Shown one piece after another: positions 56,244-64,000 of a stretch of DNA of 64,000 nucleotides (the first letter of the stretch is position 1; each line of letters opens with the position of its first letter). Origin of the DNA: Carposina sasakii. Lineage: Eukaryota; Arthropoda; Insecta; Lepidoptera; Carposinidae. The stretch covers positions 10,974,001 to 11,038,000 of the forward strand of contig CP053153.1 of the NCBI GenBank assembly GCA_014607495.2, in the 5' to 3' direction. Below the pieces are notes generated by a model. It worked only from the letters and a program-made list of their open reading frames with translations, made no database searches and was not told where the DNA came from. Made by a program: the position numbers and the translations under genes.

Positions 56244-56278
56244 TATAAATTTCACCTCGATATAAAAAATAAAATCTC

Positions 56279-56495
56279 ACATTGACGGTAGGTATATTCC
56301 AGGAAATCGAGACTTGACTATTGTCTTTATCTTATTTTAGATTGTACGTGCTTGTTAGAGATTTTCCTTGCATTTTATTTGTATTTTACAATCGTTACGT
56401 ACTTTCGATGAAATAGTGTTCTATTATTATTGTCTAACAAGCACGTACATTGACTGTCGTCGAGTCTCGATTTCTTAGAATAAAGGATCAATGTG
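56279..56495. mobile_element. MITE with long inverted arms
   Basis: The ends CACATTGA and, inverted, CACATTGA are followed by GAAATCGAGACTTGAC and GAAATCGAGACTCGAC at matching distances. Further in, GTACGTGCTTGTTAGA occurs on the left and its inverted copy on the right. About 215 bp, no ORF. Confidence 0.7.
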
Positions 56496-57326
56496 TAAGT
56501 GTTGTTCATTGTATATTTTTATAGACGTTAAAAGAACATATTTATGAATTGGTATATTTTCAAAATATTCAATATTAAAGTAGCACTGAAATTGAAAATA
56601 AAGAATTCATAAATCGGATAAAACGGTAAGTTCATGATGGTTGGTAATTGGCAAGTTCTACGTAAGCAAGCACATACAACAATTACGTGCAATACCTTTA
56701 GATCAAATCATTACTGGATTAAGTGGTGTATAATTTGCACACTTTTGCCCAACCTCTTTGGGGGATAATAGGCGTGACTATAGGTATGTAGGTATACTAT
56801 ATATAGGTACCTACCTATGTAATAATTTAATATCAAAGATTAATTAATAATAAACGGCATTTTCGTATGTATTCAGTTAGCTATTTAGCTTCAAACCATA
56901 GTAAGCCGAGCCTATCTTGCACACATTCGTAAAAAAACTGTTACAGACTACGTGTCCCAACGTAGCTAAATTACTACCGCACGTTTTACCCCAACCATAG
57001 AGGTATACTGTGATATTCGACTTTAGTGGCACGTGATAAAGTGCTGTATCTGCTACTCGTGATCTGTCATACGTAGTGCAGATTATGGTGCAAGCCGAAA
57101 ATTACCTGCAGCCGTGCTGTCGTAAACAATATGCTTGTACTGCGAGCTCCCATGGCCGAGTTATCTATCTTATAGGATGTCGTCTCCATACTTATACAAT
57201 TTTATAAGGTAATAATTACTTAATAGGTAATACACAGTACCGTAAGGCTATTTACGGCACTCGTAATACAGTGCTTACGGTCTTTAAGAAGTACCTAAAT
57301 CATGACAGATCGGTATTTATAAACCA
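56496..57326. other. No gene seen
   Basis: AT-rich. A short piece at 56752-56790 (GGGGGATAATAGGCGTGAC) recalls the family H end. Confidence 0.4.
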
Positions 57327-57513
57327 CTAGATGTTGCCCGCGACTTCGTCCGCGCGGTATTCGATTATCCCGCGGTGGTGCCACCTACCGCAATAAAAAG
57401 TAGCCTATGTCCTTTCTCGAGCTTTAGACTATCTATGTACAAAATTTCTTTCAAATTGGTTCAGTAGTTTTTCCGTGAAAAACGGACAAACATACATATA
57501 CTTTCACATTTAT
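57327..57513 (-). mobile_element. Small Helitron copy, 5' end cut by a LINE tail
   Basis: CTAG at 57327-57330, then TTGCCCGCGACTTCGTCCGC and AATAAAAAGTAGCCTATGTC. The 5' side runs directly into the AAG-repeat tail of the family D element at 57514. Confidence 0.7.
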
Positions 57514-58080
57514 AATCTTCTTCTTCAGCCTATTGCAGTATACTGCTGGACATAGGCCTCCCCCAGGGCAAGCCACAAGGCTACTTCCATAGGGGGGTTT
57601 TGCCCATAGTCACCACGCTGGGCAGGCGGGTTGGAGACCGCAGTGTGATTTTCGGACTATGTTGTCAGTACGGGAGGCGCTGCTGCGCTGCCCACCTCCC
57701 GGAAACCCTTAATCGCCACGTACGATACCTACCCACGGGCAGCACCCGTATGATGAATTTGGTGAGAGCGAGATGTCTCACTTTTAAACGTCAAATCCAC
57801 AGAGCTAAGTAATAACTAGACAAGACAAGTGTTTCTACTTGGTGTGTAAAAAGGGATTGCAAACCACTTCTATCAGCCCTAATTCATTCAGTCCTGGCTC
57901 GAGAACGAGTGTCTATTCTAATTCTGAGTCTATTTTTACATGCAAAGTACATACACTTAGTTTATCTAGTTATTATAGTTCTGTGAATTTGACGTTTAAA
58001 AGTGAGACATCTCGCTCTCACCAAATTCATCATACGGGGGCAGGCAGGGGTGGTACAAACTCTACTTTGCCGGCACCACG
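57514..58080 (-). mobile_element. RTE-type LINE 3' tail (family D), split by a MITE
   Basis: Minus orientation with an AAG-repeat tail (57514-57527) and the TGCAATAGGCTGAAG end. The landmarks continue to ACCCACGGGCAG at 57742, are interrupted by the MITE at 57745-58038, and resume with CAGGCAGGGGTGGTAC. Confidence 0.8.
57745..58038. mobile_element. 294-bp MITE with about 60-bp inverted ends
   Basis: The first 60 bases (CCCGTATGATGAATTTGGTG...) match the reverse complement of the last 60 with one or two differences, and similarity continues to about 75 bases with small indels. The place of insertion, inside a known repeat, defines the edges. The target duplication is ambiguous because the site is rich in GGCA. 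No ORF. The superfamily is unknown to me. Confidence 0.9.
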
Positions 58081-58107
58081 CGGTGCATTTATAATTTCAG
58101 TGATGAT

Positions 58108-58397
58108 GATCTCCGACCGTATTTCGGCCAAGGCGACCAATCTCCAAGTGTGTGCGCAAACACAGATGCACTCTCTATTCCGTTACTCCGATGGGACGGA
58201 AAGCCGACACGACCGGAGAGAGATCAGGCGCAGGACCAACGGTTTAACGTGCTTTCCGAGGCACGAGCTAAGTGACAATTTTACAACATTAAAATCTGTA
58301 CATTAAATAAATTCATTGGTACAGGCCCGTAACTGGGATCGAACTTACGCCTCCCGCTTGGAAGGTGCATGCTTTAACCACTGGGCTATCACCGCAT
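58108..58397 (-). repeat. SINE family S1, nearly full copy
   Basis: On the minus strand the head GCGGTGATAGCCCAGTGG with GCACCTTCCAAGCGGGAGGC and AGTTCGATCCCAGTTACG keeps both internal promoter boxes. The body follows as at 50083, with a deletion of about 55 bp near its end (58145). Confidence 0.85.
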
Positions 58398-59242
58398 GTA
58401 ATATTATTACCTATATAATCTAATAAAATACGTAAAAACGTAACCATTGTTTGGTCACGCGACAAGTAACTAAAGTGCGTTTCGCTGAAAAGTTTCTTTG
58501 AATGATGGCTCTGATTACTATGAGCATTATCTAGCATAGGAGTTATTGTATAAAACGGACTCTACATACCCGTTGCATTTTTCTAGAATGATTCATATCA
58601 GTATTAAAAAACTTCGTAGGCTTCCATTTGTCAGAATTTAGGTACTTCTTGCAGGCCCACCACCGTAAATACTAATATCTACATAATTTATTCTAGTAAA
58701 TTTTTAGCTAGATACAATAAGCAATGTATACAACAAGAGATACTCGATGAATAAGGTATTAGAGCGTGGGCTTTCACACTACTTCGAGTCTGACAATACC
58801 ATCTCAGCGCAATGACGTCGCGTCGTGTCACCCCGTTTTTTGCACGTTGCCGAATGTTTCAACGATGACTCTGGAAACAAAACAATAAGCCGGTCGGGAC
58901 TCTGAATAGTGTGTACATTTTGCGACAAGTATTTTTTGTCGGTTTATTCAATACTGGGTAGGTAAATGGTAGATAATGCCTGACAGAAAAAGAAATATAG
59001 AAGAATGTGACTTGTAACTTTATTAATGTTGAAAGTTGAGTTGACGGCCAGAAATATTTATATTATATCTATTAAATAAATAATATTACTCTTTGAGTTA
59101 TATTATTGCAGCATGTACCTAATGAAATGCGCGGGCGCAATTCGTAGCTCGTGCTACGAACTTACTACGAATGATAGCTACGCCACGCACATTGTATTAA
59201 TCTTGTTACATTGCTTTCTAAATCTGTCACTACTGACCGAAC
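58398..59242. other. No gene seen
   Basis: Unassigned DNA downstream of the S1 copy. Nothing recognised. Confidence 0.45.
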
Positions 59243-59365
59243 TTGTAAGTACATCTCAACTATACCCTCAAAATTGGTCAGAAGTGGCACCATGTGGTTC
59301 AATCGGCCCTTGGTGCTCTGCCTATCCCGTAAGGAATAAAGGCGTGATTATATGTATTATATTAT
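59243..59365 (-). repeat. Dispersed repeat family H, copy 3
   Basis: Inverted copy: AAAATTGGTCAGAAGTGGCA, CTTGGTGCTCTGCC and AAGGAATAAAGGCGTGATTA. An overlapping open frame from 59113 has no known domain. Confidence 0.8.
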
Positions 59366-59569
59366 ATGTATGCTTTCTAAATCATTTAATTTTATTACCT
59401 GTTAGGTATAGTAGCTATAATCACACATTATTAATTATTGAAACTGATAGAATTCTACTTGATAATAAGTTTGTTCACGACTCGAATTTTTTTTTTCTTC
59501 AAAATTCTGAACGAATGTAGGTACTTCGTTGCCTCAGTAATGTGCATACATTCGTACTATTATAATTTA

Positions 59570-59770
59570 CTAGCTGGTGTCGGCGGTGGACAAAATGTCG
59601 AATTATCCGGGGTAAAAATATTTTCCCTGAATAAAAAGTAGCCTATGTGTTAATCTAGGGTGTCAGCTAACTTCGTACCAAATTTAATGAAAATCGCTCC
59701 AGCCGTTTAAACGTGAAGAAGTAACAAACATAGACACACACAAACTTTCGCCTTTATAATATTAGTGTGA
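59570..59770 (-). mobile_element. Complete small Helitron (201 bp)
   Basis: Minus strand begins TCACACTAATATTATAAAGG preceded by A and ends in CTAG followed by T. The interior has the reverse of TCGAATTATCCGGGGTAAAA and AATCGCTCCAGCCGTTTAAA. Confidence 0.8.
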
Positions 59771-60417
59771 TAAACCTACTCTTGCTTGTCGGTATCAACT
59801 TCAAGCTATGTGTTCTTCTGATGTGACATAGTTAGGTAAGCTACATAACTGTATAAAATCAAAATCCTTTCGATACTTGTCACGTGAAGGACCAATAATC
59901 AGCCATTCTCACATTTATAATGTTAGTTCGTTTTTTAGTTCTACACTTCCGTACTTTTCTCCAAGCTGTACCTACCTATACATTCCTCTGTCTAAAGGAA
60001 CAGTCTTAGCACGTGTATAAAATATGTCCCCAATTAGATTTAAAATGTGCGTAGATTTTTTTTAGGAACGCTTCTATAAATCATTGAAACATAACCCCAG
60101 CATTATAGTATCTATGTAAGAAACGAGGTAGTAGGGAACCCTCATTCACGCACGCTTTGTCTCTCACAGCCAAGGAAAGCGATCAGCCCGAAGCGGTTTT
60201 CCGTAAATAATGAGTCACTTGACGCATTGTGTGCGCGTCCGGCGCATTGTGGCATTGTTGCATGCGGTGCATGTGAGGACGCTGCATTCAAGGATGAATA
60301 CTGAGCCCATTACGTTAAATGATCAATTAAAGTTGTTTTTTTTTCATTCAAAACGTTTAGGTACTTATAGGTACCGTGCGCGGATTGTGATGTTGGTAAT
60401 ATGACTATATGTATAAT
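59771..60417. other. No gene seen
   Basis: A slightly GC-richer part at 60130-60320 has a 64-codon frame from 60210 without a known domain. Confidence 0.4.
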
Positions 60418-60690
60418 TGACGGCCGCTTGGTCTAGTAGATAGTGACCCTGCCTGCGACGCCATAGGTCCCGGTAGGTGCAAACATTGATATAATAAATA
60501 TTGATGTTTGTTTCCGAGTCATGGATGTTTCTATACTTATCTATGTATTTCTGATGTATTTTTATACCGTTGCTTAGTACCCACGACACAAGACCTTAGG
60601 GATCTTAATGTGGGACTAGGTTAATGTGTTGTGTAGTGTGTGAATATTTATTTATTTCTATCTAAAACAATAAAAAAAAATTATATATGT
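60418..60690 (+). repeat. tRNA-derived SINE, second family (S2)
   Basis: The head ACGGCCGCTTGGTCTAGTAG and AGTGACCCTGCCTGCGACGC is tRNA-like. The body has GTTTCCGAGTCATGGATG, GTACCCACGACACAAGACC and TTAATGTGGGACTAGGTTAA, and ends in a TATTTATTT/A-rich tail. I recognise this as a SINE type frequent in Lepidoptera. The B box is damaged (GGTAGGTGCAAAC). Confidence 0.75.
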
Positions 60691-60729
60691 TACAGGCAAT
60701 TTGATAAGTCCGGACACTATTAATAATGG

Positions 60730-61130
60730 CCGGTCTGTATTCATAATACCCGACTCAATTGGACATAGTGATTAAAACAGCGTTAAGATTACAGATTAAT
60801 CACTTTTCCAGGCCATTATGAATAATGCCCACTGTTATTAAGTTTAAGCGATTCATTATTATCTCACTAGGAATATAGTTATCGTCTTAAACTTAAACAT
60901 GCAACCTAACACCGAAGAAATCGGCGGCGGTGGTCGCCGCCGCCTCATTCTTATAACCTATATTGCCAGATTCGGATCCGCCGAAAAGGGTAGGTAAATA
61001 CATAAAAATAGTATGTACGTGTTTAGTGTAAATAAATATAGAGATAAGCGCCTTCCTAGCGATTCCTAGTGAGATAGTAATGAATCGCTTTCCTATAAAG
61101 TAATAAATTAATCACTTTGCCCGTAACATA
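60730..61130. mobile_element. Inverted-repeat element, probable MITE
   Basis: AAGCGATTCATTATTATCTC at 60846-60873 (28 bp in all) is the reverse complement of 61063-61090 with a single mismatch. Outside these arms, GATTAATCACTTTTCC and AATTAATCACTTTGCC lie in the same direction. Edges not determined. Confidence 0.5.
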
Positions 61131-61256
61131 TACATTATATGCTTATATTATATTAAGACCACAGACATTATTTATTTTATAAATATCATGTACTTATATT
61201 ATATTGAGACCACAGACGATTACGACTATACTTAACATTGTTTTTTTATAATTATT

Positions 61257-61295
61257 CACCCGAGTGAGACTTGAACTCACGACCTCTCGCATTAT
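61257..61295 (-). pseudogene. tRNA-like fragment
   Basis: CACCCGAGTGAGACTTGAAC and CACGACCTCTCGCAT, as at 50980. Only the 3' half of the module is left. Confidence 0.5.
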
Positions 61296-61913
61296 TTTTA
61301 TTTATTAAATAGAACTTGTGAAATTTGGTTCACTTGAATATTCACCCAAATACTAAATGATAGGTACCTATACCTAAATCTAGTTCAGTACCTAACTGTA
61401 GTGTGATGCTGTATTTTGTTCCTAATAAAATAAAAGAACGTAGCTTAAAGTACTTTAAATACCTTAGTACCTTACCTATATAAAAAAAAACCCCAGAAAG
61501 CACTTCTAAACACATTCAACTCTCAATTTTTTCGTGGAAATAGTAAAAACCTGCGAATTCTTATTTTTTTCTTTACAAATGTTTGATCCCGGTATCCATC
61601 CCTCCGCCTATTGTCGCCCTTCTCATTGTGAATAAAACTTCTGTTTTCACCCACAAAGACTACGAACGTTTTCATTTTCATGATATTTCGTAATTAATCT
61701 GGTTCATTTAAATTTTTTAGCTGAGTGGGGACAAATACAGGCTTGTGGTTGACTTTTGCAAAGCAAACCTTATTATTTCAGGGGTTTTTTTTTCCATTAA
61801 GTATGATTCAAAAAAAAGGATCCCGTGCTAGGTAATATAAATAAGTACAAGTAAGTACCTTCACTGACTATTATGATGTAATTTTGATGGCATACTGAGA
61901 TATAAATAACACT
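61296..61913. other. No gene seen
   Basis: AT-rich spacer before the hAT-like element. Confidence 0.45.
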
Positions 61914-61921
61914 TACGTGAC

Positions 61922-62409
61922 CAAGGGCGTCGCCAGCCGATGGCGCAGGGGGGGGCAAGTTGACTTTACCTACTACAATTCATACTTTTCTCATTCTCTA
62001 TGAATGAGAAAAGTAGGTATGAATTGTAGGTAAAGTCGACAGCACATGAAACTTTTCACTTTTACTACGAGCCCTACATCTACAGCGATTGTAATAACAG
62101 TATCTTAGTACTATATACATATATATTCTGTGACAGTACAGAGTCTAATGTGTAAAGCTACACGAGCACGAGCTCTTGACTATATAATAAAAAACTTGTA
62201 AATGAGTTATAATAACATTTATTAGAAAAATAAAATAAAAAGGAGTTTGAATTCGATTTTCGACGTACGGGAATGATTGTTCAAGGCTTGAACTTCAAGC
62301 AAATCAACTCAAAGACTTAGGACTTTGGTTGTATTATATTTGGCAACTTTTTTAGAATCTCTAGGGGGGGGCAGCTGCCCCTCCCTGCCCCCCCTTGGCG
62401 ACGCCCTTG
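61922..62409. mobile_element. 488-bp hAT-like non-autonomous element
   Basis: Inverted ends CAAGGGCGTCGCCA and TGGCGACGCCCTTG are flanked by the 8-bp direct duplication TACGTGAC (61914-61921 and 62410-62417). An 8-bp duplication and CA...TG ends fit hAT. G-rich runs lie just inside both ends. A long hairpin occupies 61959-62040. No ORF. Confidence 0.85.
61959..62040. repeat. 38-bp-arm hairpin inside the hAT-like element
   Basis: The arm 61959-61996 (GTTGACTTTACCTACTACAA...) and its inverted partner 62003-62040 differ at only about two positions, around a 6-base loop. Confidence 0.9.
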
Positions 62410-62417
62410 TACGTGAC

Positions 62418-63034
62418 CTATATTTAAATAACAGAAAAATCAATATACCTACAAGTAGCTAGATACTTCATGAAACTGCTAGAATAATAATTATACTTAC
62501 ACGTTATGGCCAAGCCATATTATCCAAAAATTAAAAGGTCCCCAGAAAGTCGCTATATGCTCTCCTGAAACCGAAGCGTTTCCTACCCACCTGAAGGTCA
62601 CCTATGCTTCCATAGACCTGTAGGTGGACCCTGAAGTCACCATATAAGTAGACTAACCAATCCGGCCCAAGCCTAGCAAACGAGCCTAACGTTGAACGTA
62701 ATTTCTGAACGGGGTCATCACGAAGATATAATGCCATTTCTGTACCCCTTGATGTCTTTTTAAGTGCGTACCCACTTAACCCTAACATGCCCTAACGCAG
62801 GGTGGAGTCCGACCCATTCACTACTGTCACAAAACTAATGGCATTTAAAAAATGACATACGCATGTGATAAAGATCCCTCAGAAATATCTCGAGTCATTT
62901 TATGTGCATTTTTTAACCTTCTTACCTAGGAAATTACCTACTGATGCTTATTTCATAGGTTGAAAGTATTGGTTGGTTGCCTTACCTAGGTTACATTAAG
63001 TGTATCTACCGATAATAGGGTAAGTATAGTACAA
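62418..63034. other. No gene seen
   Basis: An 85-codon minus-strand frame (62788-62531) has no known domain. Confidence 0.4.
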
Positions 63035-63427
63035 GTATACGCCGCGTGGTGCCGGCAGAGTAGAGTTTGTACCACCCTTGCCTGCCCGTGGGTATCGTAA
63101 GAGGCGAATAAGGGTTTTCGTGAGGTGGGCAGTAGCGCCTCCCGTACTGACAATATAGTCCGAAAATCATACTGCTGTCACCACAGAACACATTTAGTAG
63201 CTCGTGTCTGGGGGAGCTACGCACTGGCACTAACAACAACCGCCTGCCCTTGTCTACTCAGCAATGTGGTGACTATGGGCAAAACCCCCTTGTGGCAGTA
63301 CTTGCATCGAAATGTTGCCTTGTGCCAGATTGACTTTGCAGCGCAGATGTCCTGGGGGAGGCTACAAGACTACGTCCAGCAGTGGACTGAGCAGGCATGG
63401 AAAAGGCTATGGTGAACAAGAAGAAGT
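63035..63427 (+). mobile_element. RTE-type LINE 3' tail (family D), longest plus copy
   Basis: CCGCGTGGTGCCGGCAGAGT, GTGGGTATCGTAAGAGGCGA, CCCGTACTGACAATATAGTC and GTCCAGCAGTGGACTG run in order to an AAG-repeat tail (63412-63427). One frame at the end encodes YVQQWT, as at the C-terminus of RTE reverse transcriptases. An unrelated stretch of about 55 bp is present near 63185-63240. Confidence 0.75.
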
Positions 63428-64000
63428 TTACAGATTGCGAAGACAATAATACTGAATGCTTCAGGTGCTACTTTTCCCTACTAACATAGTCTGAGATATA
63501 GGTATCAGTAGCGTCTGCGAAAGAAGTTTTTCAGAATAAGTCGACATATAGGACTTGCTAGCTTGGCTACCAGCAATATGAATAGTGCATCATTTGAATG
63601 TTTGTATAGCTTGTTTTTATTTGAAAGCTGTATTAGTACTATCTACCAGTAGGTAACCTGACTACTTATCCGCCAACACTATATGTACTTACAATACCTC
63701 ATAGTAGGTACCTATATTCACGCTGGCCTGTGTACCTACTGACTGATACAAAAAATAATAATTAGTTTTTTTTCGGTTCTTCCGAAGGTAATATACCTAC
63801 TTTACCTAATGTTTCTGCTATGAAACAGACTCTAGGTAGGTAAACCGAAAGAAGAACTTTTTTTAAATAAAGCACGCCATCCCAAAAGTTTGCTTCGTAC
63901 TTACTGATTGGTTTCTTCGGACAGCGGTGACGTTACTTAGCGGTCCTGAATCTTGTATGTCAGCACCGTAAAGAGCACGGAGGTCCAATTAGTAAAGAGG
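63428..64000. other. Right edge, nothing recognised
   Basis: AT-rich with several TAGGTACCTA strings. No ORF of interest. Confidence 0.45.

Noticed and set aside
57839..58306. 155-codon plus-strand frame
   Set aside because: It spans a MITE, the rest of a LINE tail and a SINE, so it cannot be one gene.
63125..63415. 96-codon plus-strand frame as a gene
   Set aside because: Covers the RTE-type LINE tail; only its last residues (YVQQWT) are original LINE coding sequence.
1..64000. CRISPR array, phage or bacterial operon
   Set aside because: The only regular short repeats are the 33-bp array, which has no unique spacers, and the content is clearly that of an animal genome.

Overview
The window looks like a piece of a moth or butterfly (Lepidoptera) nuclear genome. 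It is AT-rich and full of short TAGGTACCTAC-type strings. Its dispersed repeats are of kinds common in that order: small Helitrons ending in CTAG, an RTE-type LINE tail containing a 'cctacgtccagcagtggac' type string, two tRNA-derived SINE families, and Ty3/gypsy, Penelope-like and LINE retroelements. I found no host protein-coding gene, rRNA or functional tRNA that I could support. The window reads as intergenic or intronic DNA built from several layers of transposon insertions.

Layout. 364-730: a 33-bp tandem array, followed by a Ty3/gypsy element (Gag-protease 828-2135, RT-RNase H-integrase to 4673, candidate short 3' LTR 4771-4902). The two coding blocks share one frame and are separated by a single stop codon. 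6345-7760: a Helitron whose 3' end is split by a 417-bp insertion, then two LINE 3' ends lying tail to tail. 9178-15441: a nest made of a TIR element, a LINE reverse transcriptase fragment, a complete LTR retrotransposon inserted in that fragment (10514-15160, LTRs that read as identical, 4-bp target duplication), and a Helitron. 18899-20870: two TIR elements carrying a tRNA-like segment. 21420-22670: the 5' part of a LINE with a PHD-finger ORF1. 25484-27495: two copies of a 390-bp TIR element; a third is at 55524.

35717-37600: a fold-back structure with a tandem array of about 165-bp units between its arms. 37669-43116: a Penelope-like retroelement complex with RT and GIY-YIG endonuclease. 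It has two head-to-tail copies on the minus strand joined to an inverted fragment, and each 3' region contains a hammerhead-ribozyme motif. It is flanked by AT-rich direct repeats of 27-30 bp. 43.6-64 kb: scattered SINEs, Helitrons and miniature inverted-repeat elements, including a 488-bp hAT-like element with an 8-bp duplication and a 294-bp element with arms of about 60 bp inserted in a LINE tail.

The strongest biology here is in two retroelements. The Penelope-like complex carries self-cleaving RNA motifs about 110 nt upstream of each ORF start. The young Ty3/gypsy element at 10.5-15.2 kb has an open 1172-codon frame with all enzymatic domains but almost no Gag, which suggests it was mobilised by structural proteins supplied in trans. 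All family assignments come from reading motifs and repeats by eye; no database search or alignment was run.
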